A stretch of DNA of 64,000 bases, taken from positions 831,920 through 895,919 of the forward strand of contig CAWHMO010000010.1 in assembly GCA_963830565.1 (NCBI GenBank). The letters are read 5' to 3'. Both the position numbers and the translations under genes were made by a program. Every line of letters begins with the position of its first letter. Position 1 is the first letter of the stretch. The notes below the pieces were generated by a model. That model had not been told where the DNA came from. It searched no databases and was given only the letters and a program-made list of their open reading frames with translations. Positions 8,974 to 16,709 of this stretch are shown here, one piece after another. This stretch comes from DATFDN01 sp963830565 (GTDB lineage Bacteria > Pseudomonadota > Alphaproteobacteria > Acetobacterales > Acetobacteraceae).

Positions 8974-11118
8974 GCGCACGGCTCCGATCGGCGGCAAGCT
9001 GAGCGCGCAGCGGCGGGCAACCGGGCCAGCCAATACGCCGTGTCGATCACGTCCAGGGCCTGTCCGCCGATCACCGCCGTGCCGAGCAGACCGGGGCGCG
9101 TCGCCGACAATTCGATGTCCAGCCGGTCCTCCACCACGTCCACGATCTCGTCCACCATCAGGCCCGCGCTACGCTCCCCATCGGCGAAGACCAGCACCGG
9201 CTGGTGCGGCGAGGAGGGCACATCGACTGGCAGGTCGGAGAGGGCCAGGAGGGGCATCAGCCGGCCGCGATACTGCACGACGGGCGAACTGGCCAAGACC
9301 TCGATCCGCTCGCGCGGGATCTGCTCCAGGCGCGCCACCAGGCCGAGCGGCACCGCCATCGGGCGCGTGCCGCCGGCGCGGAACAGCAGCATCGGCGTGC
9401 GCGTGCCCGAAGCCTTGCCTTCGCTGGCCACGGCGGCTTCGCGCCGGCTGTCTCCGCCAGCGCCGATCCCGGCTGCCCGCGCGAGGCCGTTGGGGTCGAG
9501 GATCATGATCACCGACCCGTCGCCGAGGATCGTGTTGCCGCTGAACACGGTGACCTGACGCAGCATCGGCGCCACCGGCTTGACCACGATCTCCTCGATA
9601 TCGAACACGCGGTCCACGATGATGCCGAGAAGACTGGAGCCGATCTGCGCTACGACGATGATCCCGGCCTCGCCCGATCCATCCAGCTCCAGCAGCTCGG
9701 CGAGGTTCACCAGCGGCAGCAGCCGGTCGCGCAAACGCAGCACGGGCGTTTCGTTAATCCGCTCGATCACGCTCTCGGCTCCCGCCTCCCCGGGCCGGCC
9801 GGCACGGACCAGCTCCATCACGCTGATCTGCGGGATGGCGAACCGCTCGGTGCCCGCCTGCACGACCAGCGCCGAGACGATCGCCAAAGTGAGCGGGATC
9901 TTGATGGTGAACGTGGTACCGTGTCCGGGCAGGCTCGTCAGGTCGATCGTGCCGCCGATCCGCTCGATGTTGGTCTTCACCACGTCCATCCCGACGCCGC
10001 GGCCGGAGACCGCGGTGACCTCGGTCGCGGTCGAGAATCCGGCATCGAAGATGAAGCGTTGAATCTGCGTCTCGGTCATCGCGGCCAGCTCGGCCTCGGT
10101 CGCGAGGCCCTGCGCGAGGGCCTTGGCGCGAATCCGCTCGACCGGCAGCCCGCGTCCGTCGTCGGCGACCTCGATGATGATGTGGCCGCCTTCGTGGAAG
10201 GCGTTGAGCGTGATCCGTCCGGTCTCGAGCTTGCCGGCCGCGCGCCGTTCGGCCGGCGGCTCCAACCCGTGGTCGGCGGAGTTCCGCAGCATATGGGTCA
10301 GCGGGTCCTTGATCAGGTCCAGCACCTGGCGGTCGAGCTCGGTGTCGGCACCGAGCATCGTCAGCTCCATCGGCTTGCCGAGATCGCGCGCGAGGTCGCG
10401 CACCAGGCGAGGCAGCTTGTTCCAGGCATTCCCGATCGGCTGCATCCGCGTCTTCATCACCCCTTCCTGCAGGTCCGAGGTGACGTGCGACAGCCGCTGC
10501 AGCGGCGCGGTGAACGCGCTGTCCTGGCAAGCACGGGCAAGCTGCAGCAGTTGATTGCGGGTCAGCACCAATTCGCTCACCAAAGTCATGAGGTCGTCGA
10601 GCACGTCCACCGTGACGCGGATCGTCTGCCCGCCAGCGGCATCGCTCCCCTGCTGGCGGGACTCAGGCAGCCGAGACGGCGCACCAGCCCTGGCCGGCTC
10701 GGTCGCGCCCGGTTCGCCCAGGGACGGAGAGGCCGGCGCCCGGCCCTCCGCGATCGTGTTGAGAGCCGCAATAAGCTCGTCATCGTCACCCGACGGCTCG
10801 GCACCTGCAGTACCCGAGACTGCTCAGGATCGCCCGCACGCCGTCGAGGGCCGCCAGCACCAGGCTCACGATCTCGGGGCTGGCGCCCAGCTTGCCGTCA
10901 CGCAGCCGGCCGAGCACGTTCTCGGCGGCGTGGGCCAGCCGCTCCAGTCGCGGCAGGCCGAGGAAGCCACAAGTGCCCTTGATGGTGTGCACTAGGCGAA
11001 AGATTTGCGACAGGGTTGCGGCGTCATCGGGGGTACGCTCCAGCCGCAGGAGCGCCGCGTCCAGCTCGGCCAGGCTCTCGTTCGCCTCCGTCAGGAAGTC
11101 CGCGAGCAGTTCGTCCAT
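8970..11118 (-). CDS. cheA: Chemotaxis histidine kinase CheA, interrupted by a single-base frameshift
   Basis: The N-terminal Hpt domain starts at the ATG at 11118, with phospho-His44 in RLVHTIKGTCGFLG. After LDGVRAILSSLG the frame runs into a stop near 10786. Shifting one base at about 10811-10816 (a CCC run on the plus strand) restores a linker, then the dimerisation and kinase core: MLRNSADHGLEP (N box), DDGRGLPVERI (G1) and GRGVGMDVVKTNIE (G2). Two CheW-like domains follow, one after the kinase and a second beginning near TPMLLFRAGGTRPMAVP, so the protein is longer than textbook CheA. Listed as one gene; either a sequencing indel or a real break. Confidence 0.85.
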
Positions 11119-11184
11119 TGTGGCTTCGGCCCCAGGTTCGATCCGCTGCCGAATCTGGGCCCGATGGGCGAAGAAAGCGTTAAG

Positions 11185-11847
11185 CTATGCTGAGGGAACC
11201 GCGGGCCCGATCGGTGCGGCCCCGATCAGCAGCGGCGGCGGCCCGTGGCGTCGTGAGACGCGGGCGGGCTGCAAAAGCGCGAGCGGAACGCCAAGCTGGT
11301 GCGCGATCAGCGCGACCAACGGGGCGAGCAGCGTGCGCGGGTTATCCAGTCCCGCCCAGGCGGCCGCTTCGTCGGCCAGGAATGCGGCGAGTGCTTCAGG
11401 CCACGCGGCGCGCTGCCCGCGGATGGTCGCCAGCACGCTCGCCTGGCTGGTTTCCGCCAGCGTGAGCGTTCCGCCGCGGGGCAGCGACTCCGCGGCCAGG
11501 ATCACGACGTTGAGCAGAACGCGGCTCAACTCCGGGGAAAACAGGGCTCCCGGCGGCAGCGCCGAGAGATCGAGCCGCATGCGATGGGCTCCCGGCGTGC
11601 CAAGGGCAAGATCCTGCAGGCGTGCAATATCCAGACCACCCCCGGTCGGCCCCCAGGCGGCATGCAGGAGCCGCACGCGACGGTTGAGCTCGGCAGCAAT
11701 GTCGGCCGCGCTGGACAGGCTCTCTCCCGCCGCCCCGCCCTCCTCCAGGGCGAGCTCGATGGTTGCCGCGAGCGTGCCCGCGAGGCCGCCGATATCGTGG
11801 AAAATGCGCGTCGCGATCAGCTCGGCGAGGCGCGGGGGATCGCTCAT
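11185..11847 (-). CDS. chpT: Histidine phosphotransferase ChpT-like protein
   Basis: A 220-residue protein resembling ChpT, the dimeric phosphotransferase that carries phosphate from the CckA kinase to CtrA and CpdR in alphaproteobacteria. The phospho-His lies in IATRIFHDIGGLAGTLAATI, near residue 17, matching the family HD(L/I) motif; the rest is a degenerate ATPase-like fold. It is the first gene of the che operon, 66 bases upstream of cheA, which suggests exchange between cell-cycle and chemotaxis phosphorelays. The family call is by motif and length. Confidence 0.78.
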   Translation of the reverse strand: MSDPPRLAELIATRIFHDIGGLAGTLAATIELALEEGGAAGESLSSAADIAAELNRRVRLLHAAWGPTGGGLDIARLQDLALGTPGAHRMRLDLSALPPGALFSPELSRVLLNVVILAAESLPRGGTLTLAETSQASVLATIRGQRAAWPEALAAFLADEAAAWAGLDNPRTLLAPLVALIAHQLGVPLALLQPARVSRRHGPPPLLIGAAPIGPAVPSA

Positions 11848-11949
11848 CCGGCAATTTCCTTACATCCGCCACGCGCGAACGACATCGCGGTGATGGTAGA
11901 TTACCTGCCCAAATCGTCTGTTAACGTCTACAAAATAATACGTGATGAT

Positions 11950-11962
11950 CGCAATTATTGCG
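11950..11962. promoter_or_regulatory. Perfect 13-base palindrome upstream of DUF3553 gene
   Basis: CGCAATTATTGCG is a perfect inverted repeat about a central T. It lies in an AT-rich patch in the divergent gap between chpT and the DUF3553 gene, just before the ribosome binding site GGAGG at about 11968. The position suits an operator or a short leader hairpin. No known regulator site was matched. Confidence 0.4.
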
Positions 11963-11980
11963 TATCCGGAGGGCTTATCC

Positions 11981-12169
11981 GTGACCCGACCCACCACGTC
12001 AATGATCGAGCCCGGGCAGTGGGTGCGCCATCCCGAGAGGCCAGACTGGGGCGCAGGTCAGGTCCAGTCCGTGATCGGGGATCGGGTCACGGTCAACTTC
12101 GAGAACGCCGGGAAAGTCCTGATCAACACCGGGCACGTCACGCTCGACCTGCTCGACGTGCCGAGCTGA
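11981..12169 (+). CDS. DUF3553 small protein
   Basis: A 62-residue protein with the DUF3553 pattern (PGQWVRHPERPDWGAGQVQS, then VTVNFENAGKVLI), a small beta-rich module also found at the C-terminus of some UvrD/PcrA helicases, where it is thought to help contacts with RNA polymerase or DNA. I chose the GTG at 11981 because GGAGGG lies 8 bases upstream; the frame is open to 11942 but the extra residues do not fit. It is 53 bases upstream of moaA and likely in its operon. The biological role of the free-standing form is unknown. Confidence 0.72.
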   Translation: MTRPTTSMIEPGQWVRHPERPDWGAGQVQSVIGDRVTVNFENAGKVLINTGHVTLDLLDVPS

Positions 12170-12222
12170 GCGGCTTCCTGGCAGGGCTTGATCCGCGCCG
12201 TTTACAGGCGCACCTCTTAAGC

Positions 12223-13221
12223 ATGTCTCCTCGCATGATCGACCCATTCGGCCGGCCCATCAGCTATCTGCGCGTCTCGGTCACGGACCGCTGCGATCTT
12301 CGCTGCGTCTATTGCATGGCCGAGGAGATGACATTTCTCCCCAAACGAGACCTGCTGACGCTCGAGGAGCTGGAGCGGATCTGCGCCGCCTTCATCCGGC
12401 TGGGCACCCGCAAGCTGCGCTTGACCGGAGGCGAGCCGCTGGTCCGCCGCGACCTGATGAAGCTGGTCGAGCGGCTCGGCCAGCGTCTAGGCTCGGGCCT
12501 CGACGAGCTTACGCTCACGACCAACGGCACGCAGCTCGCCCGCTACGCGGAGGATCTCCGCCGCGCCGGCATGCGGCGAGTGAACGTGTCCCTCGACACG
12601 CTCGATCCCGCGACATTCACCGCGATGACCCGCCGGGGCCGCATCGAGCAGGTGCTGGAGGGCATCTTCGTCGCCAAAAGTGCGGGTCTGGCCATCAAGA
12701 TCAACGCCGTGGCGATGCGCGGCGTGAACGAGGACGCCTTCGATGCCATGATCGCCTGGTGCGGGCAGCACGGCTTCGATCTCTGCCTGATCGAGACCAT
12801 GCCGATGGGCGAGATCACCGAGGACCGCACCGATCAGTACCTGCCCCTCTCGATCGTGCGCGGCCGCCTGCGCCGGCGTTGGACGCTGACCGAGACCGAG
12901 TACCGCACGGGTGGTCCGGCGCGCTACTTCGACGTGGCGGAGACCGGGCGACGCATCGGCTTCATCACCCCGATGACCCACAATTTCTGCGAGAGCTGCA
13001 ACCGGGTGCGGCTGACCTGCACCGGGACGCTGTTCATGTGCCTCGGTCAGGACGACCAGGCGGATTTGCGGACGGTGCTGCGCGAGGGCGCCGACGATGC
13101 GGCGCTGGATGCCGCGATCCGCGCCGCCATCGCCCGCAAGCCCAAGGGACATGATTTCATCATCGACCGCCGGCAGGACCGCCCCGCCGTTTCGCGACAC
13201 ATGAGCGTGACCGGCGGCTAG
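12223..13221 (+). CDS. moaA: GTP 3',8-cyclase MoaA
   Basis: A 332-residue radical-SAM enzyme that starts molybdenum cofactor synthesis by turning GTP into 3',8-cyclo-GTP. The SAM cluster cysteines are in VTDRCDLRCVYCMAEEM, the GGEP motif in LRLTGGEPLVRRD, and the second C-terminal 4Fe-4S cluster in NFCESCNRVRLTCTGTLFMC. It ends in GG, as usual for MoaA. The open frame extends far upstream, but the ATG at 12223 gives the family start. MoaC and other cofactor genes are not nearby. Confidence 0.95.
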   Translation: MSPRMIDPFGRPISYLRVSVTDRCDLRCVYCMAEEMTFLPKRDLLTLEELERICAAFIRLGTRKLRLTGGEPLVRRDLMKLVERLGQRLGSGLDELTLTTNGTQLARYAEDLRRAGMRRVNVSLDTLDPATFTAMTRRGRIEQVLEGIFVAKSAGLAIKINAVAMRGVNEDAFDAMIAWCGQHGFDLCLIETMPMGEITEDRTDQYLPLSIVRGRLRRRWTLTETEYRTGGPARYFDVAETGRRIGFITPMTHNFCESCNRVRLTCTGTLFMCLGQDDQADLRTVLREGADDAALDAAIRAAIARKPKGHDFIIDRRQDRPAVSRHMSVTGG

Positions 13222-13247
13222 ACCCGCCGCCGCCCTCACAAGCCTCG

Positions 13248-14012
13248 TCAACCTCGATCCCCGTGCCTCGCGCCATACGCCCACGCGCCAGCATGGCGCG
13301 GCCGGGTGGCTTGGCGCTGCGCGGGGACTTCGGCCACCTGCTCGTCCCGACCGAGGTTGCGCAGGTCGCTCGGAGCCGGATTGAGCTGGGGCAGCGGCGC
13401 CGCGCTCCAAGTAGCGGCGGCGACCAGCCGTCCGCTGTCGTGGCGGGCGTAGATGAAGCCGTAGGTCGGGTAGATGCTGCCGAATTTGCCGCTCTGCCCC
13501 AAGGCGACCCGCACCGCCGTCCAGTCGTTGCGCTCCGAGACGTCCACTACGGGCACGCGGCGGGTGACGCCCCGGCCGGTCGGCCAGTTGGACTGGTCGA
13601 TCTCGATCACGCGGCGGTTGAGCACGCGGCTGACCACGGCGACATGGCCGAGATGCATCTGCCGGTTGGACTGGAATACCAATACGCCTCCTGTCTCCGG
13701 CAGGCTGCCGCGTTCATACAATCCGGCGGCGTTCGCCCACCACTGCCAGGCATTGCCGGCGACTTTAACGTCGGAATGGCCGCGGACATAAGGAACACAG
13801 GAGATCGCGCCGGACCGTGCCCCACGGTAGCGCGTCGGACGCGCCATCGCGGTGAACTCGCTTTGATAAGGCAGCGAGGCGCTCGGGCCATAGGATATGG
13901 AGGGCTGGCGGCGCTGCAGCCCCGTGTCAGCAAGGGCCGGCCCGATCGTCAGACCGAGCGCCAGGGAATAACAGACGAACAGCAATTTGCCGCCGGTTGC
14001 CCGTGCATGCAT
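13248..14012 (-). CDS. Secreted CHAP-domain (NlpC/P60-like) peptidase
   Basis: A 254-residue exported protein. The ATG at 14012 has GGAGG upstream and begins an N-terminal signal peptide (LLFVCYSLALGLTIGPALADT). The CHAP domain shows a catalytic-type Cys in GAISCVPYVRGHS (about residue 70), a His in MHLGHVAVVSRVL, and an Asn/Asp in IEIDQSNWPTGRG. Such proteins cut peptidoglycan cross-links. The C-terminal ~60 residues are proline- and arginine-rich and look disordered. Convergent with moaA. Confidence 0.8.
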   Translation of the reverse strand: MHARATGGKLLFVCYSLALGLTIGPALADTGLQRRQPSISYGPSASLPYQSEFTAMARPTRYRGARSGAISCVPYVRGHSDVKVAGNAWQWWANAAGLYERGSLPETGGVLVFQSNRQMHLGHVAVVSRVLNRRVIEIDQSNWPTGRGVTRRVPVVDVSERNDWTAVRVALGQSGKFGSIYPTYGFIYARHDSGRLVAAATWSAAPLPQLNPAPSDLRNLGRDEQVAEVPAQRQATRPRHAGAWAYGARHGDRG

Positions 14013-14066
14013 CCGCCCAGCCTCCCCTTCTTCGACTCGCGTGTTGGTTGCTTGGCGGTACGCCGC

Positions 14067-14095
14067 CGCGTTGCGGGCCGACAACCCGCAACGCG
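14067..14095 (-). terminator. Strong 11-bp stem-loop between ridA and the CHAP gene
   Basis: CGCGTTGCGGG at 14067-14077 pairs perfectly with CCCGCAACGCG at 14085-14095 around a 7-base loop. It lies between the end of ridA and the start of the CHAP gene, both on the minus strand. No T-run follows on either side, so it may end ridA transcription with Rho or act in the CHAP leader. Confidence 0.45.
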
Positions 14096-14136
14096 AAGTT
14101 CGCGCGCTAGGGCATTGCAGTTTCTTGGGAAAGGGC

Positions 14137-14145
14137 TGTGGATAA
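14137..14145. promoter_or_regulatory. Consensus DnaA box
   Basis: TGTGGATAA is the exact complement of the consensus DnaA box TTATCCACA. It is single and lies between ridA and the CHAP gene, about 19.6 kb from the candidate origin, so it could be a regulatory or titration site. One 9-mer can also occur by chance. Confidence 0.35.
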
Positions 14146-14230
14146 CGTCCGAAGGACAGACAATCGTCCTAAACGGGCCGATCGACCAAAGCGGGGAACG
14201 CAAGTCATCCCCGCCTCCGAATCGTCTACG

Positions 14231-14581
14231 CTACTTGCAGGCGGTCACCATGATCTCGACCAGCAGACGCGGATCGGCGAGATCGGCCTGAACGCAGGCG
14301 CGCACCGGCGCGCCATTGGGCGGAAGCCAAGCGGTCCACACCTCGTTCATCGCCTCGCGGTCGCGGATGTCCTTGACCCAGATCTGCGCCTGCAACAGAC
14401 GAGTTTTGTCGGTGCCATGGGTCTCCAGCAGCTGATCGATCTGCTCCAGGATCTCGGTGGTCTGGCGCTTGATGTCGCCGCCGCTATCGCGCGCCGTCAC
14501 TCCCGGAAGATAGACGAAGCCGTGATACTCGACGGCTTTCGAGAGGATCTTGTTGGGCTCGGTGCGGATGATCTTGCTCAT
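14231..14581 (-). CDS. ridA: RidA family enamine/imine deaminase
   Basis: A 116-residue RidA/YjgF/Rid7-type protein. It reads IIRTEPNKILSKAVEYHGFV at the N-terminus, TTEILEQIDQLLETHGTDKT in the helix region, and VRACVQADLADPRLLVEIMVTA at the C-terminus, which includes the conserved Arg that binds substrate carboxylates in active members. The family hydrolyses reactive enamines made by PLP enzymes. Some Rid subfamilies lack this activity, so the biochemical call is by family. Confidence 0.88.
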   Translation of the reverse strand: MSKIIRTEPNKILSKAVEYHGFVYLPGVTARDSGGDIKRQTTEILEQIDQLLETHGTDKTRLLQAQIWVKDIRDREAMNEVWTAWLPPNGAPVRACVQADLADPRLLVEIMVTACK

Positions 14582-14679
14582 GGACGTCTCCCCTGATGCG
14601 AACCGCCGGTTCTAGGCACCGGGAAAGGTGGCGCGCAAGGGCACCCCGTCCTGGCGACAGCTGACCCGTCTACGCAAGC

Positions 14680-15078
14680 TCAGGCGGCGGCTTCCGGGGG
14701 CACGTTCCGGGGATGACCGTCGTCATCGATCGAAACGAAAGTAAAGACGCCGTCGGTAACCTTCTCCGCCTTGTCTCCCCTGCGGCCGCGTGCCCAGGTT
14801 TCGATCCTGACTTTGATGGAGCTGTCGCCGACCTCGACGATCGAGCAATAGCAGCTCACCTCGTCGCCAACAGACACGGGACGCAGAAAGCGCATCGCTT
14901 CGATTCCGACTGTCGCCACCCGGCCTCGGGCTCGTCGGCTCGCCATGATGCCACCGGCGAGGTCCATCTGCGACAGCGTCCATCCCCCGAATATGTCGCC
15001 CCCTGCGTTCGCATCCCGCGGCATCGCGATCGTGCGCAGGTGCGGGCCACCGGATATGTCCGGAAGCTGATCCGACAT
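14680..15078 (-). CDS. Acyl-CoA thioesterase (YciA-like hotdog)
   Basis: A 132-residue single hotdog-fold protein. PRDANAGGDIFGGWTLSQMD is the catalytic YciA/acyl-CoA hydrolase motif with the conserved N and D positions, and VSCYCSIVEVGDSSIKVRIE plus WARG follow. It would hydrolyse short- to medium-chain acyl-CoA in the cytoplasm. The ATG at 15078 is one base after the stop of a small upstream gene and has no clear ribosome site of its own, which suggests translational coupling. The open frame extends upstream to 15330 in another gene's territory and that part is discarded. Confidence 0.87.
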   Translation of the reverse strand: MSDQLPDISGGPHLRTIAMPRDANAGGDIFGGWTLSQMDLAGGIMASRRARGRVATVGIEAMRFLRPVSVGDEVSCYCSIVEVGDSSIKVRIETWARGRRGDKAEKVTDGVFTFVSIDDDGHPRNVPPEAAA

Positions 15079-15079
15079 C

Positions 15080-15295
15080 TTACTTGGGGCGAGCAGGCCG
15101 GGGCGCCTGACGGGCGATCCTGAGTTCCTCCTCGTCATGCGCCTCCGCGGCTTCGGAATCGGTTCCGACCGGCGACGCCGCCGGATCCGAGACTCCGACC
15201 TTGTCACCGGTCCTGCCGGAATCGATCTCGCGGCGCGGCCGCTCGGCCGTCGACGTCTTCGGATCGATGGATGTGTTCGGTGGGTTCGCGGACAT
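15080..15295 (-). CDS. Small charged hypothetical protein
   Basis: A 71-residue protein rich in Asp, Glu, Arg, Pro and Ser with no hydrophobic core, so probably disordered. An AGGAG ribosome site lies 6 bases upstream of its ATG, and its TAA stop is one base from the thioesterase ATG. I do not recognise a family. The good ribosome site and the tight coupling are the reasons to accept it as a gene. It may mainly serve to deliver ribosomes to the thioesterase. Confidence 0.5.
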   Translation of the reverse strand: MSANPPNTSIDPKTSTAERPRREIDSGRTGDKVGVSDPAASPVGTDSEAAEAHDEEELRIARQAPRPARPK

Positions 15296-15367
15296 CGAGT
15301 GCTCCTACGACTCATAGGCCCCGGTCTCACGGCAACGCCGCGACATGGACCTCGTTGCTGTCAGGGC

Positions 15368-16624
15368 CTACGGAAACAGCCCGCGTACCTGTTTGGCGTT
15401 GCGCACCTTGTCCACGCCGATCGCCATGGCCGCGGTGCGGTGCCCGACCTTGTCGCGCTCGACGCGGGCCATCACCTGCGCGAAGGCGCGGTCTAGGACG
15501 TGGTAGAGGCGGCTCATGACCTCGGGCTCGTCCCAGAAGAACTGCTGCAGATCCTGCACCCACTCGAAGTAGCTGACCACGACCCCACCAGCGTTGCAGA
15601 GGATGTCGGGGATAACGAAGATCTCCGGCCGCTGCGCCAACACCTCGTCCGCGTCCGGCGTGGTCGGCCCGTTCGCGCCTTCGGCCAGCACGCGACAGCG
15701 CAGCCGGGCCGCAACGCCGGCATCGATCACGCGCTCCATCGCCGCCGGGACGAGGATGTCGCATGGCTGTGTCAACAGCTCGGCCGGATCAGCGGCCAGT
15801 TCATTGGAGAACCCGGCGAGGGTGCCGTTCGCGACCGTGTGGCGCACCAACCCGGCGACATTCAGCCCCTTCGGGTCGAAATAGCAGGATGTGTGGTCGG
15901 AGACGCCGATCACCTTCACCCCCCGCTCGGCGAGCGACTGGGCGGTGACGCTGCCGACATTGCCGAACCCCTGCACGATCGCCGTGGCGCCCATCGCGGC
16001 CAGGCCGATCCGCGCCAGCGCGCGGTCCACCAGATGCGCGACGCCGCGACCGGTGGCATCGCGCCGTCCTTCCGTTCCGCCGCAGGCGACCGGCTTGCCA
16101 GTGACGATCTCGGTCACGGTCTTGCCCTGGTACATGGAGTAGGTGTCCATGAACCAGGCCATCACCTGCTCGTTGGTGCCCATGTCGGGAGCCATGACGT
16201 CCGTATGCGGCCCGACGAAGGGGATCATCTCCTGCATGTAGCGGCGCGAGAGCGATTCCAGCTCATGGCGGGTGAGCGCGTAGGGATCGACCGTGATCCC
16301 CCCCTTCGCCCCGCCATAGGGCAGCCCGGCGAGCGCGCATTTCCAGCTCATCCAGATCGCCAGCGCCGCCACCTCGCCAAGATCGAGCGTGGGAGAGTAG
16401 CGCGTTCCTCCCTTGGTCGGGCCGAGGGTGAGGTGGTGCTGCACGCGAAAGCCATGGAAGACGGCCAATCGCCCGTCCTCGCGATGGATCGGGCAGGCGA
16501 CCGTGACGGACCGCTTCGGGAACAGCAGGCGGTCGCGCTCATCGGCGGGAATCTCGAGATAGTCGGCGATCACGTGGAACTGGGTGCGGGCCATTTCGAA
16601 CACCGGACCCGTATAGATCGTCAT
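15368..16624 (-). CDS. gdhA: Glu/Leu/Phe/Val dehydrogenase (NAD(P)-dependent glutamate dehydrogenase type)
   Basis: A 418-residue amino-acid dehydrogenase that interconverts glutamate and 2-oxoglutarate plus ammonia. The substrate domain has TLGPTKGGTRYSPTLDLGEV and the catalytic Lys in LPYGGAKGGITVDP. The nucleotide domain has ATGRGVAHLV and the Rossmann loop AIVQGFGNVGSVTA. GGAGG lies 6 bases before the ATG at 16624. Length and motifs fit hexameric GDH; leucine dehydrogenases are usually shorter, which is why glutamate is preferred. Confidence 0.85.
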   Translation of the reverse strand: MTIYTGPVFEMARTQFHVIADYLEIPADERDRLLFPKRSVTVACPIHREDGRLAVFHGFRVQHHLTLGPTKGGTRYSPTLDLGEVAALAIWMSWKCALAGLPYGGAKGGITVDPYALTRHELESLSRRYMQEMIPFVGPHTDVMAPDMGTNEQVMAWFMDTYSMYQGKTVTEIVTGKPVACGGTEGRRDATGRGVAHLVDRALARIGLAAMGATAIVQGFGNVGSVTAQSLAERGVKVIGVSDHTSCYFDPKGLNVAGLVRHTVANGTLAGFSNELAADPAELLTQPCDILVPAAMERVIDAGVAARLRCRVLAEGANGPTTPDADEVLAQRPEIFVIPDILCNAGGVVVSYFEWVQDLQQFFWDEPEVMSRLYHVLDRAFAQVMARVERDKVGHRTAAMAIGVDKVRNAKQVRGLFP

Positions 16625-16709
16625 GGGATGCCTCCGTTCCGCTTGCGGCGCCATTGCGCCCGTCCCTGCGCCTTTCTATAGGTCCGCCACCCCAGCCAGG
16701 AGCCCCACT

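Noticed and set aside
11299..12222. Long upstream extension of the moaA reading frame
   Set aside because: It runs antisense to chpT and lacks family similarity; the ATG at 12223 gives the normal MoaA length.
14137..14145. A second origin signalled by the perfect DnaA box
   Set aside because: It is a single box with no cluster, no AT-rich tract and no origin-type gene context, so it is listed only as a site.
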